Part shown: piece by piece, positions 38,290 through 45,369 of the stretch
How the letters are laid out: the number at the start of each line of letters is the position of its first letter
Position numbering within the stretch: the stretch's first letter is position 1
Source: Flavobacteriales bacterium
GTDB taxonomy: Bacteria; Bacteroidota; Bacteroidia; NS11-12g; UBA955
DNA: 45,766 nt
Direction of reading: 5' to 3'
Assembly (NCBI GenBank): GCA_947487175.1
Contig: CANKVM010000010.1
Location: 1 to 45,766, forward strand
Made by a program: the position numbers and the translations under genes
Notes under the pieces: model-generated
Told to the model about the DNA's origin: nothing
Database searches by the model: none
The model's input: only the letters and a program-made list of their open reading frames with translations

Positions 38290-40917
38290 TTAAACCCTGA
38301 AACCAATACCACTGCTGGCGATATTTGGTTTTACCTCAGTTGAGAATTCTTCTACATCTTCAAAAGTTAAGGTAGCCACCGCTTTTTGCGTTCGTTTGGC
38401 ATCAGTTAACTCACTCAAACGCAAATGTTGATTTCTGATAGCCTCTTCAATTACTTTTCTTATGCTTCTGCCATTCCCGAAATATTTGTCGCGGGTTTTA
38501 TACATAAATTCCACGTATTTCATCAAATGATCTGACGCTTTTGGTTCAGGAGTAATGGAGTGTTCTAGCAATTGATTGATAGCAATTGTATATAAATCAT
38601 CGGCATTGAAATCTTTGAAATTAAACACCCTATCGAACCTAGATTTTAACCCAGGATTAGACTCCATGAATTTATCCATGTTTTGTGTATATCCTGCTGC
38701 TATTACTATAAATTCTCCGCGTTTGTCTTCCATACGCTTTAACAAAGTTTCAATAGCTTCTCTTCCAAAGTCATTTGATCCGCCATCGGATAAGCTATAA
38801 GCTTCATCTATAAATAAAACTCCGCCCATTGCTTTGTTGATTAATTCAGAAGTTTTGATTGCTGTTTGACCAACATATCCTCCTACCAAACTTTGACGGT
38901 CACATTCTACCAAATGTCCTCTTTCAAGAATCCCTAAGGCTTTATAAATGGTAGCCAAAATTCTAGCTACTGTAGTTTTACCGGTACCAGGATTACCGCT
39001 AAACACACTGTGCAAAGAAAATGTTTTGCGAATGTCTTTGCCTTGGCTTTTATAAAATCGAACCAACTTCACCAACTCTTCAATGTCTTGTTTCACTTGA
39101 TCAAGTCCTATCATACCCCTCAACTTAGCCAAGGTGTCTTTTAATAGTTCTTCATCGATTGGTATTTCGGGTAAAATTCTATTTTTCTGTGCAAATATTT
39201 TGTTTAAATCTGATTCATCTATTGTAGATAGGGCAATTTTATCCAAATCTTGAGGATGTTCGGTTTTCATGATTCTCAAGCCCAAATTAATTTTGGCTTC
39301 ATCGAGCATAGAATTTACCAAACGTGCATTCCCAAAGTACTTATCTCGGTCTCTATATCTATCAACCAAAAACTTATTCAAAACCACATGTGCCTTTTCA
39401 GACAATTCAACTCCGCGTTTTAGAGAGGCGTAATCTGCAATCTGACCCAATTCCTGTGGTGTATAATCAGGAAAATCGTATTGCACAACGAACCGTGACT
39501 TCAAACCAGGATTGGATTCTAAAAATACATCCATTTCTTCGGGATAGCCTGCAACCACAATTGCTATATCAGTTGAATCGCTTAATTCTTTTAACAATAC
39601 CTCAATGGCTTCTTTTCCAAAATCTTTGTTGTCATCATCTTTTCTTGCTAAAGAATAGGCTTCATCGATAAATAAAACGCCATCTTTTGCTTTTTTAATG
39701 GCTTCTTTGGTTTTGGGTGCAGTTTGGCCAATATACTCAGCAACCAAATCGGCCCTATCTACTTCATAAACGTGACCTTTTTTAAGAAGCCCCATTTCTT
39801 TATAAATTTTACCTAATAAACGAGCAACCGTTGTTTTGCCAGTGCCCGGGTTTCCTTTAAAAACAGCATGTAAATTAATTTTATCGGATTCTTCAAAGCC
39901 TTTTTCTTTTCTGAGTGCAACAAATCTTAAATAATCTGAATACTCTCTAATTTTCTGTTTTATTGGAGCTAGCCCAATTAGACCGTCCAACTCTACCATT
40001 ACGCCCTCAAAACCAACAGTTTCCTCTATATGGATTTCCGGTTCTGGTTCTGGATGAACAATTTCTTCGCCGTCTTTATCGTAAAACTCAAATTGAGTCA
40101 TTGGCAAAAAGTCAGATTCATGGGCTTCCACAAAATCATCACCAATTTCAAATGGAATATTTGCAAGCAACTCACCCATGAAAACGATTTCCACATAATA
40201 ATCTCCTCTTGCCCATGTTCCAATAATATCAGAGCCCCACCCTATAGTTGCAGTAAAATCATCTTCAGAAGGTTTTACAAAATACAATTTGGAAATCCTA
40301 CCTTTTAAATAACCACTGAGCGTTCTGAAATTAAACATCAACTCTATAGGTAAATCGCCTGATTTACGGGTTAAATTCTTGGCATTCATTTCAACCCAAA
40401 TGTATTTTGTGCTCATTACGTTGAACACAGTATAGTATTTGCGTTGTTCAATTTCTACATTATCGTCGGGGCCTTCATACAATTTTACCGTTTCAATTTT
40501 GAAAAACGGATTCTTACCAGGAACAATAAGACCCACATTCTCTACATAAAACGTTTTTGAAGCAATTAATTCATCACCAACCCAAGCTTCCCATTTATAA
40601 ACACCAGGTTTCCAATATTTTCCGGGGGTTTTCACTCCCCAACCTTCTCTTATATATGAAACATTATCAGATTTAGAAATTAATCTATCACAATTTAAAT
40701 TACAAATTTCATTGTTTTTTTCATCAATACATTTCATTTGCAAACGCAATGTCCAATCTTCCTCATCGAACATTTTGTTGTAAATGCTTACCTCACAATA
40801 TACATAGGCAAGTTCAAGTTCATCAAAAACACACCTGTATTTCTTGGTATTATTAGCCAACCATTCTGTACTACAGAAGGTTTTAATGTCTTTGAATTTA
40901 AAAAATCTATTGTCCAT
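38290..40917 (-). CDS. Double-AAA CbxX/CfqX-type ATPase with N-terminal beta domain, 875 aa
   Basis: I use the ATG at 40917 (MDNRFFKFKD); the frame also opens with TTG at 40923. Residues 1-300 are beta-rich with no recognised domain. Two AAA modules of the CbxX/CfqX (CbbX-like) family follow. Each has Walker A GNPGTGKTT (near 355 and 640), Walker B GVLFIDEAYSL, an FGKEAIEVLL/FGREAIETLL helix, and the NPGLKSRF arginine-finger motif. CbbX proteins are hexameric remodelling ATPases (Rubisco activase in red-type systems), but this phylum lacks that Rubisco context here, so the client is unknown. There is no signal peptide, so it acts in the cytoplasm. AGCAAT/ATTGCT inverted repeats (40919-40937) lie just upstream. 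Confidence 0.88.
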   Translation of the reverse strand: MDNRFFKFKDIKTFCSTEWLANNTKKYRCVFDELELAYVYCEVSIYNKMFDEEDWTLRLQMKCIDEKNNEICNLNCDRLISKSDNVSYIREGWGVKTPGKYWKPGVYKWEAWVGDELIASKTFYVENVGLIVPGKNPFFKIETVKLYEGPDDNVEIEQRKYYTVFNVMSTKYIWVEMNAKNLTRKSGDLPIELMFNFRTLSGYLKGRISKLYFVKPSEDDFTATIGWGSDIIGTWARGDYYVEIVFMGELLANIPFEIGDDFVEAHESDFLPMTQFEFYDKDGEEIVHPEPEPEIHIEETVGFEGVMVELDGLIGLAPIKQKIREYSDYLRFVALRKEKGFEESDKINLHAVFKGNPGTGKTTVARLLGKIYKEMGLLKKGHVYEVDRADLVAEYIGQTAPKTKEAIKKAKDGVLFIDEAYSLARKDDDNKDFGKEAIEVLLKELSDSTDIAIVVAGYPEEMDVFLESNPGLKSRFVVQYDFPDYTPQELGQIADYASLKRGVELSEKAHVVLNKFLVDRYRDRDKYFGNARLVNSMLDEAKINLGLRIMKTEHPQDLDKIALSTIDESDLNKIFAQKNRILPEIPIDEELLKDTLAKLRGMIGLDQVKQDIEELVKLVRFYKSQGKDIRKTFSLHSVFSGNPGTGKTTVARILATIYKALGILERGHLVECDRQSLVGGYVGQTAIKTSELINKAMGGVLFIDEAYSLSDGGSNDFGREAIETLLKRMEDKRGEFIVIAAGYTQNMDKFMESNPGLKSRFDRVFNFKDFNADDLYTIAINQLLEHSITPEPKASDHLMKYVEFMYKTRDKYFGNGRSIRKVIEEAIRNQHLRLSELTDAKRTQKAVATLTFEDVEEFSTEVKPNIASSGIGFRV

Positions 40918-40997
40918 AAGCAATGCTATGTATTGCTAACAAACTTAAATAAAAGCAATGAAACTTGAGGCTATCCCTCAAAAAAAAAGAAATATTT

Positions 40998-41678
40998 CTA
41001 CAAAGTCCAATTAATGCCCGATGTAAGGCCAATTGAATTAAATCCCACTCCAAAATTCGCAAACCAACCGAAGCCTTTCAGAGCTTCCATTGAGTGCTTT
41101 ACCCCAATTACTGTAAGCTGCAATGCCTTAGACGTTACATTTAAATTTAAATCCTCAACCCCATTTCCTGTTCCACTGGTAATTTCTCGAGAACCGGTTA
41201 GATTAAATAAACCAAGAGAAATACCACTATGGAAAGCAAATGTAGATTTTGGACGTTTTATTTTTTTCCAAAAAACATCAACTGAAGTCATTAAAGATGT
41301 TAGCGCTATGTTGTAGTAAAATTCAGAATTTTGACCAACATTTTGGAAATCAGGCATGATCTTTTTATCACTTGTTACACTAGATGAACAATATACCATG
41401 CCAATGCTAAATTTATCTCTTACATGGTATTGATATCCAATGATGAATGGACTTGAAACATTCATATTCGCTTCAGGGAAACTATTTAATAGATTTTTCT
41501 TTACTGCATCTCCAAGTGTATCCAAAATAGGCATATTCCCTGACCCCATATAAAAGGTAATTGCCTCCTTTTTGAACAAATCCTTCTTTTCAAGTGGTGC
41601 AATTTGTGCATTTTGAGCATTTACTGAAGAAAAACCATAAGTTAAGAGCAACAAGAATAAATATTTTTTAACGTTCAT
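40998..41678 (-). CDS. Outer-membrane beta-barrel-like secreted protein, 226 aa
   Basis: The ATG at 41678 (MNVKKYLFLLLLTYGFSSVNAQ) gives a clean signal peptide; the frame continues upstream to 41735 into the SIMPL gene. The mature part has amphipathic strands such as FIIGYQYHVRDKFSIGMVYCSS, FAFHSGISLGLFNLTG and GWFANFGVGFNSIGLTSGINWTL, with a C-terminal aromatic-hydrophobic strand typical of barrels. The exact family is not clear. It follows the SIMPL gene after about 43 nt, likely in one operon. Confidence 0.72.
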   Translation of the reverse strand: MNVKKYLFLLLLTYGFSSVNAQNAQIAPLEKKDLFKKEAITFYMGSGNMPILDTLGDAVKKNLLNSFPEANMNVSSPFIIGYQYHVRDKFSIGMVYCSSSVTSDKKIMPDFQNVGQNSEFYYNIALTSLMTSVDVFWKKIKRPKSTFAFHSGISLGLFNLTGSREITSGTGNGVEDLNLNVTSKALQLTVIGVKHSMEALKGFGWFANFGVGFNSIGLTSGINWTL

Positions 41679-41721
41679 AAAGGCAAAATAATAGAAAAAA
41701 GCGAATAGAAAAAAAAGAAAG

Positions 41722-42441
41722 TTATTTAATTTCAAATTTTACAGTAACCTGATATTCCAATTTCATGGATTCAAAATCAACTGCGTTTGCTGCGTTGTCC
41801 TCTAAATCTGATTCACTAATTGACCATTTCGACTTTTTATCGCTCATACCAGCAAGGTAATTAAATGTTCTTGAAATACTTAAATCTTGAATATCAGAAA
41901 CATATAAAACACTTCCAATAGATTTGCCTAACGGCGCTAATAGATAAGTTGCCTTTTCTTGGGCATTCTTTACTGCCATGATTTGGCCTTGTTTTTTCAA
42001 ACTATCAATTTTAGAATGATCCACTTTTTCAATCCAGGCTTTATACACCATCCAACGATCTAACTTGGAAAATAACGTATTCAATTGTTTTACGTTTTGC
42101 AATTCAATCAAATATGTTTTATGCGCAATGACTGATTTTCCGAGCTTTCTAACCTGCATATAGTCGGTACCAGCATCCTTCATTTCAATTTTGCTTTTTG
42201 GAATTTGCATTGTTTTCATGAGGGACAATAAACTGTCTTCTTGTTGTTTGTAGGTGTATGTATGCTTTACATCGGTGCGTTCATCTAATGTAACCGAAAC
42301 AAAAACTCTGTCTGGAATGATTTCCATTTTAGAGTTACCAGTTACATCAATTGCATTGATATTGGTAAAATTTTGAGCTTGAATTGTATTGGCTTGATAG
42401 ATCAGAGCCAAGCAAAAAATAATTCTATATATATTTCTCAT
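41722..42441 (-). CDS. SIMPL-domain periplasmic protein (DUF541), 239 aa
   Basis: I choose ATG 42441 (MRNIYRIIFCLALIYQANTIQAQ), which opens a signal peptide; the frame extends to 42531 without one. The mature protein begins INAIDVTGNSKMEIIPDRVFVSVTLDE, the characteristic SIMPL opening, followed by YTYKQQEDSLLSLMKTMQIPKSKIEMKDAGTDY. A long helix (KKQGQIMAVKNAQEKATYLLAPLG) and the final strand KLEYQVTVKFEIK complete the fold. SIMPL proteins are periplasmic or secreted and of uncertain role, with links to oxidative stress in some species. TGAGGGAC lies at 42219-42226, read antisense as Ser-Leu-Met. Confidence 0.85.
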   Translation of the reverse strand: MRNIYRIIFCLALIYQANTIQAQNFTNINAIDVTGNSKMEIIPDRVFVSVTLDERTDVKHTYTYKQQEDSLLSLMKTMQIPKSKIEMKDAGTDYMQVRKLGKSVIAHKTYLIELQNVKQLNTLFSKLDRWMVYKAWIEKVDHSKIDSLKKQGQIMAVKNAQEKATYLLAPLGKSIGSVLYVSDIQDLSISRTFNYLAGMSDKKSKWSISESDLEDNAANAVDFESMKLEYQVTVKFEIK

Positions 42442-42607
42442 ACAAAGTGAATACGAAAGTAGGCAAAAAAGTAAATTACCATAAAACAGATTATTGCAAA
42501 TTTGAATTATCAGATCGATTTGAAAAAGCAATCAATTATTTTTAATATTTAATACAAACATTCACAACATCTTATGTTATGTTTATTGATAATTATTGAA
42601 TCAGAAC

Positions 42608-42637
42608 TTGTAAATATAAAAAATAATCTTACCTTTG
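42608..42637 (+). promoter_or_regulatory. Promoter of the tRNA-Arg/tRNA-Pro unit
   Basis: TTG (42608-42610), a 19-nt spacer and TACCTTTG (42630-42637) match the Bacteroidota TTG-N19-TAnnTTTG consensus exactly. The start would be near 42644, ten bases before the first tRNA. Confidence 0.8.
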
Positions 42638-42653
42638 CAATCCGTTTTACAAT

Positions 42654-42727
<74 letters not shown>

Positions 42728-42750
42728 CACCGTTAAGTCGGCATATTGTA

Positions 42751-42860
<110 letters not shown>

Positions 42861-42881
42861 GCTTCATAAAATCCAAAGGCT

Positions 42882-42898
42882 TTGGCACAGTTTTTGAA
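42882..42898 (+). promoter_or_regulatory. Sigma-54 (RpoN) promoter, secreted-protein gene 1
   Basis: TTGGCACAGTTTTTGAA carries the -24 element TGGCAC (42883-42888) and, after 5 nt, the -12 element TTGAA (42894-42898). The known consensus is TGGCAC-N5-TTGCW. Expected start near 42908, about 13 nt before the ATG at 42921. Confidence 0.75.
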
Positions 42899-42920
42899 TA
42901 ATGAATTCAAAATTAACAAT

Positions 42921-43349
42921 ATGAAAAAACTATTCTTATTCTTACTCAGCGTAATTGCGCTTAATCAATACGCCGGTGCACAAATTATTTCAGACCCTAA
43001 TGAATTTTATGATAATCCAGCAAAATTTAATGGACGCACAATCATTTTAAAAGATATTAAAGTTCGTAAACGCACAAATACAAATTTATCCATTGGTTCT
43101 GGTGTTCAAGTTAATCCTGGCTCCGGAAATCCTTCAAATACTACATCAAATTCAGTAAGATGTAACGCTCCTAGAAACTATGAAATATTGGAAGTTATTT
43201 TCCCTAATGGTAAATCAAAAGGATGCTTTGTTTTATTGAGTAAAATGGCAAATCCAATTCCTTCTGATAAGGATGTGACTGCTACAATTACCTTCAAAGC
43301 AGATAGCCGCACAATAAATAAAATTTCCATGATTAAATTTATACCTTAA
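42921..43349 (+). CDS. Small secreted protein, sigma-54 family member 1, 142 aa
   Basis: I choose ATG 42921 (MKKLFLFLLSVIALNQYAGAQ, a signal peptide). A TTG at 42882 in frame lies inside the sigma-54 promoter and cannot be the start. The mature protein of about 120 residues has the family pattern: EFYDNPAKFNGRTIILKDIKV, a variable Ser/Gly/Asn stretch, RCNAPRNYEILEVIFPNGKSKGCFVLL, and ATITFKADSRTINKISMI. The two Cys could form a disulfide; the extra Cys of the other three copies is missing. The K.[YF].G[RK]TI.[VI] start and beta-rich pattern might be a small OB-like fold, which is speculative. Function unknown. Confidence 0.8.
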   Translation: MKKLFLFLLSVIALNQYAGAQIISDPNEFYDNPAKFNGRTIILKDIKVRKRTNTNLSIGSGVQVNPGSGNPSNTTSNSVRCNAPRNYEILEVIFPNGKSKGCFVLLSKMANPIPSDKDVTATITFKADSRTINKISMIKFIP

Positions 43350-43377
43350 ATCATCAAATCAGAACTATTTTGGGAAT

Positions 43378-43394
43378 TTGGCACAGAAATTGAA
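43378..43394 (+). promoter_or_regulatory. Sigma-54 promoter, secreted-protein gene 2
   Basis: TTGGCACAGAAATTGAA: TGGCAC (43379-43384), 5 nt, TTGAA (43390-43394). The predicted start is only about 5 nt before the ATG at 43409, giving a very short leader. Confidence 0.65.
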
Positions 43395-43408
43395 AGGAAT
43401 TATATGTT

Positions 43409-43774
43409 ATGAAAAAGTTATTGTTTATTCTTATTAGTGCTTTCTTTATTATGAATACCACTAATGCACAAGCAGCGGAATTGGTTGATGCGGATACATA
43501 TTGCAATAGCCCATCTAAATATAATGGAAAAACAATCACGGTAAAAAATGTAATTATTAAAAGCAAAAGTAATACACCAACAACTGCAAATTGCAAACCA
43601 CCGCAAGGATATAAATTTTTACCCATTGAATTTCCAAATCCAACATATTTAGGATGCTTTATAATTTCTCAATCATTATCAAACAATATTACATCTGGTA
43701 GAGATTTAAGGGTTACAATCACATTCAAATCTGATCCCAACAACATAAATACAATCACCCAAATTCAACAATAA
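43409..43774 (+). CDS. Small secreted protein, sigma-54 family member 2, 121 aa
   Basis: A signal peptide (MKKLLFILISAFFIMNTTNAQA) precedes a mature domain of about 100 residues. It follows the same plan as its neighbours: DTYCNSPSKYNGKTITVKNVIIK, NCKPPQGYKFLPIEFPNPTYLGCFIIS, LRVTITFKSDPNNINTITQI. Three Cys match those of genes 3 and 4. It is the shortest copy because the loop between the first strands and the second Cys is reduced. It has its own sigma-54 promoter and no visible terminator before gene 3. No known family is recognised with confidence. Confidence 0.8.
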   Translation: MKKLLFILISAFFIMNTTNAQAAELVDADTYCNSPSKYNGKTITVKNVIIKSKSNTPTTANCKPPQGYKFLPIEFPNPTYLGCFIISQSLSNNITSGRDLRVTITFKSDPNNINTITQIQQ

Positions 43775-43778
43775 GTTT

Positions 43779-43795
43779 TTGGCACAGTATTTGCA
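43779..43795 (+). promoter_or_regulatory. Sigma-54 promoter, secreted-protein gene 3
   Basis: TTGGCACAGTATTTGCA: TGGCAC (43780-43785), 5 nt, TTGCA (43791-43795). It is a full match to TGGCAC-N5-TTGCW. Predicted start near 43805, leader about 38 nt. Confidence 0.85.
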
Positions 43796-43842
43796 AACAA
43801 ATAATCATAATTAAACAAACAAATAAAAACAAATAAAAAACT

Positions 43843-44265
43843 ATGAAAAAAATTACTGTATTCGTATTAAGCATCGTAGCATTGGCTAGCGCTGCTTCAG
43901 CTCAAATTGTTACAAAACAAAATGATTTCACTAACAATTGTGATGCTTTCAAAGGGCGGACAATTATTATTGACGGTGTTAACTTACGCCCTAAACAAGC
44001 GGTAACAGCTATTGCTGTTGGTGCTCCTGCTGTAGTTACTGTTGGTAAAGGTTCTACTGCAAATGTAGTTGCTTCATGCAAAGTAATCAGAGGTTACAAA
44101 TCTATTGATGTTGATTTCACATCAAACCCAACTTTCGCTGCATGTTTCTACATGCAAGACGCTATGTTCAAAACTCTTCCTATTCAAGAAACCATCAAAG
44201 GTCAACTTACTTTCAAAGGTGAAAAATCTACTGGTTTCATTATCAATTTGTTTAAAATGCAATAA
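43843..44265 (+). CDS. Small secreted protein, sigma-54 family member 3, 140 aa
   Basis: The signal peptide is MKKITVFVLSIVALASAASA, cleaved before QIVTKQ. The mature part contains NNCDAFKGRTIIIDGVNLRP, an Ala/Val/Gly-rich segment (VGAPAVVTVGKGSTA), ASCKVIRGYKSIDVDF, FAACFYMQD and GQLTFKGEKSTGFIINLF. It differs from gene 4 at only five residues (R39Q, T55K, A56V, N95S, T111S). A sigma-54 promoter precedes it and an intrinsic terminator follows. Its codon usage is more GC-rich and uniform than its neighbours, as in highly expressed genes. Function unknown. Confidence 0.85.
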   Translation: MKKITVFVLSIVALASAASAQIVTKQNDFTNNCDAFKGRTIIIDGVNLRPKQAVTAIAVGAPAVVTVGKGSTANVVASCKVIRGYKSIDVDFTSNPTFAACFYMQDAMFKTLPIQETIKGQLTFKGEKSTGFIINLFKMQ

Positions 44266-44285
44266 TTAAAACCTTTAATTCAAAA

Positions 44286-44317
44286 AAAAGCTACAGATTT
44301 CTGTGGCTTTTTTTTTT
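44286..44317 (+). terminator. Rho-independent terminator after gene 3
   Basis: AGCTACAG-ATTT-CTGTGGCT with flanking A/T pairs and a long T-run. Almost the same sequence follows gene 4. Confidence 0.9.
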
Positions 44318-44400
44318 GTTCATCAACCTCAAAACTATAAGTATCTATCAAAGTAGCATAAAAACAAAAAACTTAGGACAAAATAGAGCACAATAATTTC

Positions 44401-44417
44401 TTGGCACAGTATTTGCA
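44401..44417 (+). promoter_or_regulatory. Sigma-54 promoter, secreted-protein gene 4
   Basis: TTGGCACAGTATTTGCA: TGGCAC (44402-44407), 5 nt, TTGCA (44413-44417). Identical to the promoter of gene 3 over 17 bases. Predicted start near 44427. Confidence 0.85.
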
Positions 44418-44453
44418 AATCTATAATCACAATAAAACAACCAAATAAAAACT

Positions 44454-44876
44454 ATGAAAAAAATTACTGTATTCGTATTAAGCATCGTAGCATTGGCTAG
44501 CGCTGCTTCAGCTCAAATTGTTACAAAACAAAATGATTTCACTAACAATTGTGATGCTTTCAAAGGGCAGACAATTATTATTGACGGTGTTAACTTACGC
44601 CCTAAACAAGCTGTAAAAGTTATTGCTGTTGGCGCTCCTGCTGTAGTTACAGTTGGTAAAGGTTCTACTGCAAATGTAGTTGCTTCATGCAAAGTAATCA
44701 GAGGTTACAAATCTATTGATGTTGACTTCACATCAAGCCCAACTTTCGCTGCATGTTTCTATATGCAAGACGCTATGTTCAAATCTCTACCTATTCAAGA
44801 AACCATCAAAGGTCAACTTACTTTTAAAGGTGAAAAATCTACTGGTTTCATTATCAATTTGTTTAAAATGCAATAA
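44454..44876 (+). CDS. Small secreted protein, sigma-54 family member 4, 140 aa
   Basis: This is a near-identical copy of gene 3: same length, same signal peptide, and five amino-acid differences. The promoter core and the 3' region, including the terminator, are also repeated, so the whole transcription unit was duplicated. The spacer between gene 3's terminator and this promoter (about 44320-44400) is unrelated to the spacer before gene 3. The three Cys are kept. The protein is expected in the periplasm or outside. Function unknown. Confidence 0.85.
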   Translation: MKKITVFVLSIVALASAASAQIVTKQNDFTNNCDAFKGQTIIIDGVNLRPKQAVKVIAVGAPAVVTVGKGSTANVVASCKVIRGYKSIDVDFTSSPTFAACFYMQDAMFKSLPIQETIKGQLTFKGEKSTGFIINLFKMQ

Positions 44877-44896
44877 TTAAAACCTTTAATTCAAAA

Positions 44897-44928
44897 AAAA
44901 AGCTACAGATTTCTGTGGCTTTTTTTTT
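44897..44928 (+). terminator. Rho-independent terminator after gene 4
   Basis: AGCTACAG (44901-44908), loop ATTT, CTGTGGCT (44913-44920), followed by eight T. It is a duplicate of the gene 3 terminator. Confidence 0.9.
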
Positions 44929-44989
44929 GATTATCTCTCGTCCTTAAACAAGTTGTCACATAAACAACTTATTCTTCGAAGAAACTAGA

Positions 44990-45190
44990 GAACCAAACAG
45001 AGATGCCGTCAAACAGAATACAGTTTAGCCTTTAAATTATAAGTAGTATCAGCGATAGAAAAATGCGAATTAAGTTTAAATCCAGCTCAAAGGAAGTATG
45101 GGATTCAAGGAAGAAGTACTGTGTTGATTTGGTTAAGAAAATATAGAGTATTGGACTGAAAAGAAATACAAATAATGAGTCATAAAAAAA
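44990..45190 (+). pseudogene. Decayed IS3-type transposase orfA fragment
   Basis: The frame running through 45010 reads QTEYSLAFKL, stop, VVSAIEKCELSLNPAQRKYG, then IQGRSTVLIWLRKYRVLD, stop, KEIQIMS. This is the helix-turn-helix part of IS3-family OrfA, in which KYGI.G.STV..WLRKYG.LDW is a hallmark. The first stop is TAA at 45040-45042. The second, TGA at 45157-45159, stands where the conserved Trp codon TGG would be, a single-base change. No orfB or terminal inverted repeats are seen nearby, so only a scar of the element remains. Confidence 0.78.
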
Positions 45191-45369
45191 ATGTATTATC
45201 CCCCATTAACAAGGCCGGTTAAACTGATAAAACTATTTAAGAGAAAGATTCATAGATACAATACATGATTATTATTGTTATCATTCTAATGTGTGAATTT
45301 TTAAACTTATTAATTCAACAAACTATCGGATTTTCTGAATTTTAAAAAATTATTATTATATTGCAACCT
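45191..45369. other. Non-coding spacer
   Basis: AT-rich sequence between the transposase remnant and the lipoprotein gene. I see no gene and no clear promoter. Confidence 0.5.

Noticed and set aside
40988-40999. AGAAATATTTCT palindrome as a terminator of the 40998-41678 gene
   Set aside because: It is short, A/T-only, overlaps the stop codon and would form only a 4-bp stem, although T residues follow on the minus strand.
42882-42920. Upstream TTG start for the first small secreted protein
   Set aside because: The TTG lies inside the -24 element of the sigma-54 promoter, upstream of the expected transcription start, and would bury the signal peptide.
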